Shown: positions 28,901-38,515 of the stretch, one piece after another
Position numbering within the stretch: the stretch's first letter is position 1
Layout of the letters: every line of letters begins with the position of its first letter
Source of the DNA: Legionella worsleiensis
Lineage (GTDB): Bacteria; Pseudomonadota; Gammaproteobacteria; Legionellales; Legionellaceae
NCBI RefSeq assembly: GCF_001467535.1
Contig: NZ_LNZC01000020.1
Coordinates: 51,140-115,139, forward strand
Length of the DNA stretch: 64,000 nucleotides
Direction of reading: 5' to 3'
Notes under the pieces: generated by a model
What the model was told of the DNA's origin: nothing
Databases searched by the model: none
The model's input: the letters and a program-made list of their open reading frames with translations, nothing else
Program-made: the position numbers and the translations under genes

Positions 28901-30643
28901 ATGAAAGTGAAGGTTAATCAGCAACAGGAAGTAGCTCATCCATTGCACGTCGTGCTTTTTGAAAAAATTCTGCATCATTCGCCGCAAGAGTTGGATGCGT
29001 TCATTGAAATGGCGTATCAGGATTGTTTTTCTCGACTACAACACGCCGCTCGCAGTGAACAATTAATTGAGCACGAATATACTTTATGCTCCATTCATCA
29101 CTATCTCGATTTGCTCAAAACATATCAAAATACCAAGCATCCGGCGGGTTTATTTGACCGCTGGAGCGGTTTACGAGAAGAGCTGGAAGAAAGCATACTT
29201 AATCAAGCATTTGCTTTGGTGTATCGTCACCATTGGCAGCAGACTCTGAATGCACAAGCAAATGAATATCCGACTTTATGGGCGTGGTTAAGCGCACATT
29301 TTGATCAACAGCAACTGTTGAATTTTCTTGAACAATGGGGGTGTACAGGACATCCTTATCATCCTAATTTTCGAATGAAAAAAGGATTCACACCTCAAGA
29401 GGTGATTCACTACTCACCAGAATTCAATACCCAGGTAACTATTCATTGGGTGGCGGTACATTGCTCTTTGGCGTTTACTTCAATAGCGCCATTAAACTAC
29501 CGATTGCTTTTTGCACATCATTTTGCCCAGGAATATCAGTGCTGGGCTCAGGCGCTTTTGTCCATGCACCGGAATCCTGATGATTATTTACCCTTGCCTG
29601 TTCATCCCTGGCAATGGACAAATAAAATAAAAGAGTTATGTTCTTCTTTTATTGCATCGGGGCAAATGATGCTTATTCCTGATGTCCAAGAAACCAGACC
29701 GTCCATGTCTTTTCGCACTATGATGCCTTTGTCAGGTAATAAGCCGCATCTAAAATTAGCGGTAGGTGTTCATACGACTTCTGCAATGCGTACCGTATCT
29801 CCTGCATCAGCATACAATTCAACCACTCTTTCAACATGGCTTAGTGAACTTTTGGCTCAGCATCAGCATTTTGGCGGCACTTTATACATTGCCAGGGATT
29901 TGGCCGGAATTAATCTAGCTGATTCGTCCATTCCACCGCATGAAAAAAAACATACAGCCTTAATTGTTCGTGAAAATCCTTTAAACCATATTAAGGAACA
30001 ACAGCGTCTGGTTCCATTGGCGGCTTTGTTTGCCAGGTCGTCGGTAAGCCATATGCCTTTGTTAGTCGAAATCATTCAGAACAGTAAAGTTAATCCTCGT
30101 GCCTATTGGTCTGAATATTGTCATTGTGTTTTGGCTGGACAATTGTATTTAATGCTGCGCTATGGAGTCGCTTTGGAAGCACATCAGCAAAATACCTTGG
30201 TCATCATGCAGAATCATAGACCTGTGGGGCTGGTGATTAGAGATTTGGGGGGAATCAAAATAAGTAACAATGAACTGCATAGGCAAATTACCAAACCGCA
30301 CTTGCATCCTGATTCTACTATTACCTGTTCTGAACTGGATGGCTTATCTCAACTTTTTATTCACGGAAATCTGTTAAGTAATCTGACTCCCTGGATTCAT
30401 TGCCTTAATGCCGCTTATGGCTTTGCCATTGAGCAACTCTGGCAGCAGGTCAACATGATCCTGAAAGGGTTACTGGAGCACTTCATGGAAGAGATTCATC
30501 CAGCGGTTTATCGTTCTCATTATCAGCATTTATTGAACATGCCCTGGCAACATAAAAGTCTGTTGACCATGCGACTGAATCAAAATCAGGATGAAATCCA
30601 ATATTTTGCTCTGGAAAATCCTCTGAGTGTCTTTAATGAATAA
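28901..30643 (+). CDS. IucA/IucC-family NIS siderophore synthetase (LbtA/FrgA-like)
   Basis: A 580-residue NRPS-independent siderophore synthetase joining a carboxylic acid to an amine or alcohol with ATP. Family landmarks: HPYHPNFRMKKGF, PLPVHPWQW, the KLAVGVHTTSAMRT nucleotide-binding region and GLVIRDLGGIKI near the C-terminus, plus the C-terminal FhuF-like part. The ATG at 28901 has TAGGA upstream. A Fur box and two coupled MFS genes match the lbtABC (legiobactin) arrangement of Legionella; FrgA is a second Legionella paralogue, so the symbol is left open. Confidence 0.9.
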   Translation: MKVKVNQQQEVAHPLHVVLFEKILHHSPQELDAFIEMAYQDCFSRLQHAARSEQLIEHEYTLCSIHHYLDLLKTYQNTKHPAGLFDRWSGLREELEESILNQAFALVYRHHWQQTLNAQANEYPTLWAWLSAHFDQQQLLNFLEQWGCTGHPYHPNFRMKKGFTPQEVIHYSPEFNTQVTIHWVAVHCSLAFTSIAPLNYRLLFAHHFAQEYQCWAQALLSMHRNPDDYLPLPVHPWQWTNKIKELCSSFIASGQMMLIPDVQETRPSMSFRTMMPLSGNKPHLKLAVGVHTTSAMRTVSPASAYNSTTLSTWLSELLAQHQHFGGTLYIARDLAGINLADSSIPPHEKKHTALIVRENPLNHIKEQQRLVPLAALFARSSVSHMPLLVEIIQNSKVNPRAYWSEYCHCVLAGQLYLMLRYGVALEAHQQNTLVIMQNHRPVGLVIRDLGGIKISNNELHRQITKPHLHPDSTITCSELDGLSQLFIHGNLLSNLTPWIHCLNAAYGFAIEQLWQQVNMILKGLLEHFMEEIHPAVYRSHYQHLLNMPWQHKSLLTMRLNQNQDEIQYFALENPLSVFNE

Positions 30644-31850
30644 GTCCGTGCAGGCGGTTGTTTTACTGGGGCAGTTTTTTATGATCCTGGCCTTGGAAAT
30701 GACCAATCCATTTCTACCCCTTTTGATCACCGCCCAGAGTCAGGCGCCTGGAGAACAAATCGTATTATACAGTACCCTGTGTTTGCTTCTTCCTATGCTG
30801 GCTAATAGCATTATGGCTCCTTTTTGGGGGCAAGTGGCGGATCGTTATGGCTATAAGCCTATGGTGATGCGTGCATCCTGGGCTTTGGTGTTCACGCAAT
30901 GCGCCATGATTTTTGTGCAATCCGTTGGTGCCATATTGGCATTACGCATCATACAGGGGGCATTTGCCGGATTTATAATTGCGTTGCAAACCTATGCGGT
31001 GAGTTTGTGCGAATGGCAAACCAAAGGCAGGCAATTGTCATTATTGCACTCAACCAAAGCGCTGGCTTCTGCGGGTGCTGGTTTTTTGGGGGGAGTGGTA
31101 TTACTGTTTACTGATTATCAGGGTTTATATGGCGTAGCAAGTTGTATTTGTCTTTTAATCACTCTTTTGCTGCAATTTTATTTACCTCCCTCGCATAAAA
31201 ATAATCTGCAACAGAAAAAATCACAGGCCGATCTTTCGGGTGACTCTAGTGGTATTTTTTATTTTTTGTGTTTTTTGATTGCTTTGACGCAAATTGCCAA
31301 ATTCCTGCCAGATCCGGGTTTTTCTCTTTACCTGAACGAGTATTTTTCTAATCAGCTGCTGATGATTGGCGCACTGTATTCTATGCCTGCTCTGGGTATG
31401 TTATGCAGCTCGACCTGGTGTGGCCGTCAATTTGACCGGTGTCGTAACGACCCAGAATTGGTTAATCTGTTCCTGATTCGTTACAGCATCCTGGGTTTGA
31501 TTCTTATGCTGCTTCAGGCCTTTGTCAGCTATACGGTTATTTTTGTCATTGTGCGTATCCTTTGGGGAGTAGTTTTGGCTGCTTTATTGCCTGCTTTGTT
31601 TGTCATGTGCTCGGATCGTGCTCTTTTACCGGGTTATGCTTTGGGGATGGCTAATTCTTTTGCCAAAATAGGTAACCTGATTGGATTGGTATTAGGGGGT
31701 GTGTTAACTCATTGTGTTTCTTATCCTGTTGTTTTTTTGGTTATTGCAGCGATATATGGGCTTTTTGCTCTTTGTGTAGGGGGATATCATTGGTTTTTTG
31801 TTTTAAGAATGAAACATTTCACAGGTTTATACAGTGATGCGGCATCATGA
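30636..31850 (+). CDS. MFS transporter, probable siderophore exporter (LbtB-like)
   Basis: A 404-residue major facilitator with twelve predicted helices. The loop 2-3 motif is GQVADRYGYKPM and charged loops follow each bundle. It starts inside the synthetase gene (ATG eight bases before that gene's end) and shares its Fur-controlled promoter. Position directly after an IucA/IucC synthetase argues for export of the siderophore across the inner membrane, as for LbtB. Confidence 0.85.
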   Translation: MNKSVQAVVLLGQFFMILALEMTNPFLPLLITAQSQAPGEQIVLYSTLCLLLPMLANSIMAPFWGQVADRYGYKPMVMRASWALVFTQCAMIFVQSVGAILALRIIQGAFAGFIIALQTYAVSLCEWQTKGRQLSLLHSTKALASAGAGFLGGVVLLFTDYQGLYGVASCICLLITLLLQFYLPPSHKNNLQQKKSQADLSGDSSGIFYFLCFLIALTQIAKFLPDPGFSLYLNEYFSNQLLMIGALYSMPALGMLCSSTWCGRQFDRCRNDPELVNLFLIRYSILGLILMLLQAFVSYTVIFVIVRILWGVVLAALLPALFVMCSDRALLPGYALGMANSFAKIGNLIGLVLGGVLTHCVSYPVVFLVIAAIYGLFALCVGGYHWFFVLRMKHFTGLYSDAAS

Positions 31851-33052
31851 AAAAAAGTGCTTTATTAATGATACTATTAACCTGGTTTCTCGGGAATATG
31901 GACGTCCACTTTATCACGCCATCATTGCCTGCTCTAGCGGCGAGTTTCTCGGTAGATGCAACTAAAGCACAACTCATCATCAGTTCGTTTTTGTTGGGAA
32001 AAGCACTCAGCATGCTTTTTTGGGGAATTATTTCGCAATATTACGGCAGAAAAACAATATTGATTGGTGGATTAGTGCTGTTTATTTGCAGTAACTTGAT
32101 TGCCTCTTGGAGCACTACTATTGGTTTTCTTATTGTCTGTCGTTTTTTTCAAGGTATGGGGGTTGGCGCAACCTTGTTAATGGGACGAGCAATGATTAAT
32201 GACACCCAAAATGAACGCAACGCCACTCGTTATTTCGCCTGGTTATTTACTTTAGGGGGCGTGTTTATTTGTTTTCTTCCTTTGTTTGGGGGGCTCCTTA
32301 ACAGTTATTGGAATTGGCGTATTGCGCTGTTAGTCATTGCCGCTTATGGTCTGTTTTTATTGCCTTTGGGCGGTTTTTTAAGGGAAACCAAACTTCATAA
32401 TGAGCGTCCTGTAGCATTAAAAAAAATACTGTTTATGGTTTTTAGCCATCCCGTTTTTGTTGGTTATTTGATGATTTCCGCTTTGATGATGGCTGGTGAG
32501 TCAGCTTTTAATACCAGTGCCTCGTTTATTTTGATTAAAGGAGCGCATTATAGTGTCTCGGAATACGGCTTTATTAAAACAACCATGGCTGTTATGCACC
32601 TGTTAGGTACGGCATGTTGTGGTTTTATGGCAACCTATTATTCAGGAACGCAGTTGGTCGGTTTTGGGGTTCGTCTTTTTGTTTTATCCGTATGGTGCAT
32701 GGGGTTATTTGCAATTATTTTTGACTCAATTCTTTTTTATTTTATCGTACCCATGATGATTTATTATTTTGGGACGGGATTTATTGTTGCCTCAGCTGCC
32801 GCATCATCAGTTCGTCCCTTTCCCAAACACATGACCATGGCTTTGGCGCTTACTCTGTTTTGTCAGTTTAATTGTTCCGCATTATTCAGCCTTATAACCA
32901 GTCTTATTGGGGTAGAGCGGGTTGATGCGTTTTTGGTTTTGCTTGCCTTGATTAGCCTGTTGAGCTTCATCTTCATGCAGCGATTAAAGGTAAATGCGCA
33001 TGTTTGCGAGTTTACGTCTGGACAAAAAGTATGCGTAAAACAAACAGGTTGA
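31847..33052 (+). CDS. MFS transporter, probable siderophore-uptake protein (LbtC-like)
   Basis: A 401-residue, twelve-helix MFS protein of the Bcr/CflA-like type (FITPSLPALAASFSVD after helix 1, GIISQYYGRKTI in loop 2-3, GRAMINDTQ in the fourth-fifth segment). ATGA overlap with the previous gene couples translation. In L. pneumophila the third gene of the legiobactin locus, lbtC, encodes an inner-membrane MFS protein needed to use the siderophore; the same role is inferred here. Confidence 0.8.
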   Translation: MKKSALLMILLTWFLGNMDVHFITPSLPALAASFSVDATKAQLIISSFLLGKALSMLFWGIISQYYGRKTILIGGLVLFICSNLIASWSTTIGFLIVCRFFQGMGVGATLLMGRAMINDTQNERNATRYFAWLFTLGGVFICFLPLFGGLLNSYWNWRIALLVIAAYGLFLLPLGGFLRETKLHNERPVALKKILFMVFSHPVFVGYLMISALMMAGESAFNTSASFILIKGAHYSVSEYGFIKTTMAVMHLLGTACCGFMATYYSGTQLVGFGVRLFVLSVWCMGLFAIIFDSILFYFIVPMMIYYFGTGFIVASAAASSVRPFPKHMTMALALTLFCQFNCSALFSLITSLIGVERVDAFLVLLALISLLSFIFMQRLKVNAHVCEFTSGQKVCVKQTG

Positions 33053-33056
33053 AGCC

Positions 33057-33090
33057 GGATACTCAAGACCAGTACTCGTCTTGAGCATCC
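33057..33090 (+). terminator. Stem-loop after siderophore operon
   Basis: A 13-bp stem (GGATACTCAAGAC / GTCTTGAGCATCC) with one internal mismatch and an eight-base loop begins five bases after the stop of the second MFS gene. There is no T-run, so it may be an attenuating or stabilising structure and not a classical terminator. Confidence 0.5.
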
Positions 33091-33538
33091 GTGTTGATTA
33101 TACAGCAGGGCTTATTGCGGGTTCTTTGATTGATTCAATACCGCCAGATATTTCTGAAGATTTTGGTGCTTTCAAGCTCTCAGATGCTTCAAATAATGCG
33201 GAATAAACCTGATCGGTTTTTGTCGCTTCTGAAAAAGGCTCGTCGGAATTTTTGTTTTTACTGGTTTTATTTTTTTTCAATTTAGACAGCACCTTCGCAA
33301 ATTTTATTCAAGCGATTGTCAATTCACTCAAAGTCGATGGCGAGGCTTATTTTTTATTGCGACCCTTAACTCAGCACGGTTGTGACTTATTTGCGGAAAT
33401 GTCCGGTTTATTGTGCCCAAGCACCATTACTCTTCGTAAAGTGGCTAATATTCGTGGTAATGAGGTGATTTTTTTGAAGAAATGTTGTCCAATTATGATG
33501 TGATTGATGGCGCTATTATGGCTTTGCGATTGGCTGGT
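33091..33538. other. Gene-poor stretch with a possible gene remnant
   Basis: No well-supported gene. On the + strand a frame from about 33312 reads protein-like (SLKVDGEAYFLLRPLTQ, LFAEMSGLLCPSTITLR, ANIRGNEVIF), and after a seven-T tract near 33469 the coding-like reading moves to another frame (EEMLSNYDVIDGAIMALRLAG). This looks like the tail of a decayed gene. A 64-codon Lys/Ser-rich frame on the minus strand (33098-33292, GTG start) has no convincing ribosome-binding site. Confidence 0.35.
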
Positions 33539-34840
33539 TCATTCTTTTTTTACTTTTTTCCATACAATTAATTGCTGACCAGTGCTTAGGGGCGCTTCTG
33601 GGCTCAGATGATTCCAGTTCATAATGTCCTTTGCGGTAACGTGATACAGTTTTTCAAGTGAACTGTACGATTCATTGGGCTGGACAATATGGATTACTCT
33701 GTATACCTCACCTTTGAATGAAGTTTGGCTTAAGAATTTTGATTTGGATATTTCATGAAATGGCAGTACCGGAGTGTTTTTGGTGCTTGGAATTAATAGA
33801 ACCTGATTAGGACGTATGGAATGATCAGGCAGCCGATTCAGTTTTTTGATCAAGGTCACTGTGGTGTGGTACTGTCTGGCAATACTGCCTAAACTGTCGC
33901 TTGGAAGAACAAGATGTTTGGTCCAACTGACTCGTTTATCTACTGGCAAGTGAGATAAATTAAAATAAAATTGCGTGACTTGAGCGATAGGAACAAGCAA
34001 AGTGAATGGTTTGTAGGGTGCTGTAGCCCATCGGTTAAAACCGGGATTTAATTGGGTCAATTCGTTCACGGAAATTCCGGCCAACCGAGCGGCATGGCTT
34101 AAATCAATTTGACTGCCAATATTCACCTCTTCAAAATAAGGTTGAAAGGGCGTTACGGGCAGCTTGATTTTATAGGCCTGGGCGTTGCCTATGATTTCAG
34201 CCAGAGCCAAAAATCGAGGCACGTAAACCTGGGTTTCTTTAGGTACTTTTAATTCCCAAAAATTAACCGGGTGATTTGTTGGGCTTAGTGATTTGATTGC
34301 TCTGCCTATTGTGCCTTCGCCTGCATCATAGGCGGCAATGGCGAGAGTCCAGTTTCCGTTAAATACTTTATTCAGACGCATTAAATGAGTAAGGGCTGCA
34401 TGTGTTGAATGATTAATACTGCGTCTGCCATCAAACCACCAATCCTGAATCAAGCCTAATTCATTTCCTGTGACCGGCATGATTTGCCATAAACCGGCAG
34501 CACCAACTTTTGAATAGGCGAAGGGATCGTATGCACTTTCTATCATGGGAAGCAAGGCCAACTCACCGGGCAAATTTCGTCTTTGTATTTCTCTGATAAC
34601 ATGATAGAGGTAGGGCTGTGCTTTTTGACAGACTTTGGTGACAAAACCGGGATGTTCCAGAAGCCAACGGATTTGATCTTGCACTTCTGGTCTGGTGATT
34701 TGATGATTTATTTTGAATTCGCCACGTAAAACCTCCCAGGCATCAGGTGTTTGTCCAGCGTAAATCTGGGTGCAAAGCATATAAAAAAGCAGGCATTTTA
34801 ACCTTTGCGGTATTTTTTTAGCGATAAAGGTCTTAATCAA
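33539..34840 (-). CDS. mltD: MltD-like membrane-bound lytic transglycosylase with LysM domains
   Basis: About 433 residues. After a signal peptide (LKCLLFYMLCTQIYA) comes an SLT family 1 lysozyme-like domain with the catalytic Glu in LALLPMIESAYDPFAYS, then GAAGLWQIMP and IAAYDAGEGTIGRAI. The C-terminal part has LysM repeats (KHLVLPSDSLGSIARQYHT, HIVQPNESYSSLEKLYHV) that bind peptidoglycan. The TTG at 34840 has AGGA eight bases upstream and opens directly on the signal peptide; upstream ATG (34885) and TTG (34918) codons lack such sites. Confidence 0.88.
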   Translation of the reverse strand: MIKTFIAKKIPQRLKCLLFYMLCTQIYAGQTPDAWEVLRGEFKINHQITRPEVQDQIRWLLEHPGFVTKVCQKAQPYLYHVIREIQRRNLPGELALLPMIESAYDPFAYSKVGAAGLWQIMPVTGNELGLIQDWWFDGRRSINHSTHAALTHLMRLNKVFNGNWTLAIAAYDAGEGTIGRAIKSLSPTNHPVNFWELKVPKETQVYVPRFLALAEIIGNAQAYKIKLPVTPFQPYFEEVNIGSQIDLSHAARLAGISVNELTQLNPGFNRWATAPYKPFTLLVPIAQVTQFYFNLSHLPVDKRVSWTKHLVLPSDSLGSIARQYHTTVTLIKKLNRLPDHSIRPNQVLLIPSTKNTPVLPFHEISKSKFLSQTSFKGEVYRVIHIVQPNESYSSLEKLYHVTAKDIMNWNHLSPEAPLSTGQQLIVWKKVKKE

Positions 34841-35134
34841 ATTGGTGTTCCTGCTTTTAATGGCGTCAATGAACGTCGCTTGCATTAAATGATTGATGAC
34901 TGTAAATATTGGTATCAAGCTTTTAGTTTAAAATATACTGAGCTTTCTGTCTTGTACAAAGATCATTTTTTTAGTTCAAATTTCGTGATACAGCACGTTA
35001 CTCCTAACCTGCCAAGAATTTTTTGGATGTGGTATCTGAATTAATGCCGATTCTTAACTAAATTTGGGATAAAGCTGACGGGCTATTTAAATTTCAATCG
35101 CCTGTTTGATTATATCATCATTATATTAGGGCAT

Positions 35135-35169
35135 TTAAGGCTCTTGGTGCAGCACACCAAGAGCCTTAA
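35135..35169. terminator. Perfect 15-bp stem-loop downstream of the propeller gene
   Basis: TTAAGGCTCTTGGTG pairs with CACCAAGAGCCTTAA around a five-base loop. It lies 22 bases beyond the stop of the minus-strand propeller gene, and also downstream of no plus-strand gene, so it most likely ends that transcript. Confidence 0.75.
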
Positions 35170-35190
35170 TGTTTGAGCCGTTGAAACGCC

Positions 35191-37941
35191 TTAAGGAGTC
35201 AATGCCATAGGGACAATGGCAAAAGATTGGGAGAACTCGTTGTTTAATCTGATGAAGTTCCCGCCTATGTAGACGGTGTTGCTGCTGACCGCAAGGGCAA
35301 AGATAGAGTTGTCGGGATTAGGATTCAAAGTGGTTGCGTTGCCGGTAGTGGCATCCAGGGCAGCAAAGTAATTGCGAGGTGCTCCGCCTATGGTGGTGAA
35401 GTTCCCACCAGCGTAGACGTTGTTGCCGCTGACTGCAAGAGCATTGATGTTAGTGTTGGCGCTGGGATTCCAGGCAGTGGCGTTGCCGGTGGTGGCGTCC
35501 AGGGCTGCTATGTAATTGCGAGCCTGGCCGCCTATGGAGGTGAAGTCTCCCCCAGCGTAGACGATGTTGCCGCTGACTGCAAGAGCAAAGAGGATATCGC
35601 TGGCGTTGGGATTCCAGGCGGTGGCGTTGCCGGTGGTGATATCCAGGGCTGCTATGTAATTGCGAGCTTGTCCGCCTAAGGAGGTGAAGGCCCCACCAGC
35701 GTAGAGATTGTTACCGCTGACTGCAAGTGCATAGACATCGCTGTTGGCGTTGGGATTCCAGGCGGTGGCGTTGCCGGTGGTGGCGTCCAGGGCGGCAATG
35801 TGATTACGTGCCTGGCCGCCTATGGTGGTAAATTCCCCGCCAGCGTAGACGGTACTTCCGCTCACCGCAAGGGTAAGGACCTCATTGTTGGCATTAGGGT
35901 TCCAGGCGGTGACGTTTCCGGTAGTCGCATCCAGAGCGGCAATGCGATTGCGTGCCTGGCCGCCCATGGTGGTAAATTGCCCGCCAGCGTAGACGGTATT
36001 GCCGTTCAGAGCAAGGGCAAAGACTATGCCGCCGCCGGCATCGGGATTCCATGCGGTGACAATACCGGTGGTCGCATCCAGGGCAGCAATGTTATTGCGC
36101 TCTTTGGCGCCTATGGTGATGAAATCCCCCCCGGCGAAGACGGTGGAACCGCTGGCCGCAAGGGCGTATACAACGTCGCTGGCGACGGGATTCCAGGCGG
36201 TGGCGTTTCCGGTAGTGGCGTCCAGGGCGCCAATGAAAATTCGTGCTTGACCACCTATGGACCCGAAGCTCCCGCCTGCATAGACGGTGTTTCCGTTCAA
36301 TGTAAGGGCGTAGACAGCGTTGTCAGCGTTGGGATTCCAGGAGGTGGCGTTTCCGGTAGTGGCGTCCAGAGCGGCAATGTTATTGCGGGCTTGACCGCCC
36401 ATGGAGGAGAAGCTTCCGCCTGCGTAGATGGTGCTTCCGTCTACCACAAGGGCACGGACAAAGCCGTCGGTGTTGGGATTCCAGGCGGTAGCATTACCGG
36501 TAGTGGCGTCGAGTGCGGCAATCCCATTGCGTGCTTGACCACCAATGGATAAGAAATTTCCACCAGCATAAATGGTGCTCCCACTCACCGCAAGGGAAAA
36601 GATGGGAAGGTTGGCATTGGGGTTCCAGGCGGTGGCGTTGCCGGTTGTAGCGTCCAGGGCGGCAATGCGATTACGTGCCTGGCCGCCTATGGAAGTAAAT
36701 GTTCCTCCAGCGTAAACGGTGGTACCGCTGACCGCAAGGGCATCTACACTATTGTTGGCGCCGGGGTTCCAGGCTGTGACGTTTCCAGTAGCGGCGTCCA
36801 GGGCAGCTATGTAACTACGTGCTTGACCATTTATGATGGTGAAGCCTCCGCCAGCGTAGAGGGTGCTGCCGCTCACTACAAGAGTAACAACGTTACCGTC
36901 AAAATTGGGGTTCCAACTGGGGTCTAAAGTGCCGTCGCTTAGAATATGGGCAATATTATTGCGGGGCTCACCACCCACGCTGGTAAAAAATCCTCCTACG
37001 TACCAGCCTCCAAAGCCATCGGCTGCCACTGCTCGAACATTCCCATCAATGCGCGGGAAGGTAGCCACTGGCGAGCCTGTACTGTCGTCAATTGGAACTC
37101 CGCTGCCAGTGTTCGGTCCGACTACATTAAAGTTTCCCCCCAGATAAATGAGGTTATTGGTGGCATCGAATGCAATTGCAGCTACTTCTCCATCGGTTAT
37201 ATAAGGCAAGCTCAGGGTGATGGTTGCTCCAAATGTATTGGTGTTGGTTCCGGCAATGGTAATGGCGGTTGGCGGATGCACCTGGGTGTTGGACGTAAAG
37301 TGGAGGTTGCAGCTTGCCCCTGGTAGCAATACGGCGCAATTACTGGCATCTTGAGTGACGTCAGCCGCCAGGGAAGGGGGCAGTACTGCCATTACATTCA
37401 GGGCGGTGGCGCTGCCTGTGTTGGTGACAATTAATGAGCCTGTGGTATTTGGAGGCAATAACAGAAACGATCCGTTGGCGGAAATTGTTGTAGTCGGTAT
37501 CGGTGGAACTGAATTTAAGGTGATATTGAGTCGATTAGGCTCACTTGGCTGATAACACTGCGGCATTGAGCCTGTTTCGCATAAGTAAGGGCCGTTTTGA
37601 ATGCCTTCTTTAGGGATCATGGAGCCCTTCACAGTGACAGTCAGGGAACATCTGCCTTTGGCTCCACCTTTACTTGCTGGAAGAGAGCAGCCTGGCGAGC
37701 TTAATCCCGGTGTTGGAGGGCAACTAGCGCATGCTGGAACAGAAGTAACCAAAACAAGAGTTTTGGGATGCGATGAATTGTTGGTTATTGTATAAGTCAC
37801 CTCGGCAGTTCCCGATGGCGTTACAGTCACTTTTTGCGGATTGGGAGCCGAAAAAGTCCATAAAGGCTTGGCCTGAACTGTTGTTATTACTGCAAGGCTT
37901 GAAATTAACACCCCAATCAGCATCATGCTGTATTTTTTCAT
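35191..37941 (-). CDS. Secreted KPLWTF-family protein with a 14-blade-motif beta-propeller region
   Basis: A 916-residue exported protein. A signal peptide ends near VQAKPLWTF. Residues to about 245 form two Ig-like segments: a cysteine-bearing one (PACASCPP, CSLPASKGG) and one with TTISANGSFLLLPPN and AGTNTNTFGATI. The rest holds fourteen [YF]xGGxF motifs in units of 48 residues (VYAGGEFTTIGGQARN, AALDATTGNATAWNPN), similar to delta-60/DUF5122 propeller repeats. The middle eleven units share ALDxTTG almost unchanged. The ATG at 37941 has AAGGA eight bases upstream. The N-terminal layout is shared with the gene at 57.0-58.5 kb. Function unknown; surface or secreted binding is likely. Confidence 0.85.
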   Translation of the reverse strand: MKKYSMMLIGVLISSLAVITTVQAKPLWTFSAPNPQKVTVTPSGTAEVTYTITNNSSHPKTLVLVTSVPACASCPPTPGLSSPGCSLPASKGGAKGRCSLTVTVKGSMIPKEGIQNGPYLCETGSMPQCYQPSEPNRLNITLNSVPPIPTTTISANGSFLLLPPNTTGSLIVTNTGSATALNVMAVLPPSLAADVTQDASNCAVLLPGASCNLHFTSNTQVHPPTAITIAGTNTNTFGATITLSLPYITDGEVAAIAFDATNNLIYLGGNFNVVGPNTGSGVPIDDSTGSPVATFPRIDGNVRAVAADGFGGWYVGGFFTSVGGEPRNNIAHILSDGTLDPSWNPNFDGNVVTLVVSGSTLYAGGGFTIINGQARSYIAALDAATGNVTAWNPGANNSVDALAVSGTTVYAGGTFTSIGGQARNRIAALDATTGNATAWNPNANLPIFSLAVSGSTIYAGGNFLSIGGQARNGIAALDATTGNATAWNPNTDGFVRALVVDGSTIYAGGSFSSMGGQARNNIAALDATTGNATSWNPNADNAVYALTLNGNTVYAGGSFGSIGGQARIFIGALDATTGNATAWNPVASDVVYALAASGSTVFAGGDFITIGAKERNNIAALDATTGIVTAWNPDAGGGIVFALALNGNTVYAGGQFTTMGGQARNRIAALDATTGNVTAWNPNANNEVLTLAVSGSTVYAGGEFTTIGGQARNHIAALDATTGNATAWNPNANSDVYALAVSGNNLYAGGAFTSLGGQARNYIAALDITTGNATAWNPNASDILFALAVSGNIVYAGGDFTSIGGQARNYIAALDATTGNATAWNPSANTNINALAVSGNNVYAGGNFTTIGGAPRNYFAALDATTGNATTLNPNPDNSIFALAVSSNTVYIGGNFIRLNNEFSQSFAIVPMALTP
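35250..37145 (-). repeat. Tandem 144-bp coding repeats
   Basis: Within the propeller gene a 144-bp unit (48 codons) recurs; for instance the GCGTAGAC string recurs at 35411 and 35555. The central units are highly similar at DNA level, enough to create long open frames on the opposite strand. Such arrays are prone to unit gain and loss by recombination. Confidence 0.85.
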
Positions 37942-38155
37942 CACGTTCATCCTTAAGTCACTAAAATGAAATGGAATAACATCCTCTTGAGCTCGTTATC
38001 ATCTGCGAAAATCAAATGTACCAGATTTTTTATTAATGTAAACAAGAGGATACGTCTTCAGTCCTATAGTGAATTATTTGTAGTGCAGGGTAATGAGGTG
38101 TGAGTAAACTATCGATTTTATTAGTATGTTGATGGTTTGTCAGACGAGATGGACA

Positions 38156-38515
38156 TTATTTTGTCTTGTCGTTAATGTTATCTGGTTGGTTAATGCCAAG
38201 TTTCATTAGCATTAATTTACTGTCTGCAAAATCGCCAATAATATATCGTTTAGGATGAGGGTGGGTTTTAACCACAGTAGGGATTGCAATAATTTCTTCC
38301 TGGTGGGCTAATTCAGGATGTTGCCTCAAATCTATAACGTCAATCCGGTACTGATTGTGAAGGTAACGCTCACAAAATTTTTTGAGATTGGCTAATGTCA
38401 ACAAGCAATGAGGTGTCTGGTCGGCAATATACAGAATAAACTGCCATTGGGCATTGGTGTTTGGGGATGATTTTTTTTGCGAAGTCTTGAGAATTTTTGT
38501 TTTTGGGTTACTCAT
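38156..38515 (-). CDS. kaiB: KaiB-family thioredoxin-fold protein
   Basis: A 119-residue KaiB homologue. The core is QFILYIADQTPHCLLTLANLKKFCERYL, IDVIDLRQHPELA and IIAIPTVVKTHPHPKRYIIGDF, the KaiB fold with the conserved IxAxPTxVK strand. The N-terminus is a short Lys/Ser-rich extension. The ATG at 38515 overlaps the kaiC end by eight bases. No kaiA is present. In Legionella, KaiB-KaiC pairs have been linked to stress fitness and not to a proven clock. Confidence 0.9.
   Translation of the reverse strand: MSNPKTKILKTSQKKSSPNTNAQWQFILYIADQTPHCLLTLANLKKFCERYLHNQYRIDVIDLRQHPELAHQEEIIAIPTVVKTHPHPKRYIIGDFADSKLMLMKLGINQPDNINDKTK

Noticed and set aside
33098..33292. 64-codon Lys/Ser-rich minus-strand open frame
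   Set aside because: GTG start without a usable ribosome-binding site, no recognisable domain, and the opposite strand reads more like a gene remnant.
35800..36552. A 250-codon open frame, and several shorter ones, on the plus strand opposite the propeller gene
   Set aside because: They arise because the 144-bp repeats are nearly identical and lack stops in that frame too. The minus strand has the signal peptide, ribosome-binding site and recognisable repeats.
35250..37145. Regular repeats that could be taken for a CRISPR array
   Set aside because: Period 144 bp, wholly coding, no unique spacers and no cas genes.
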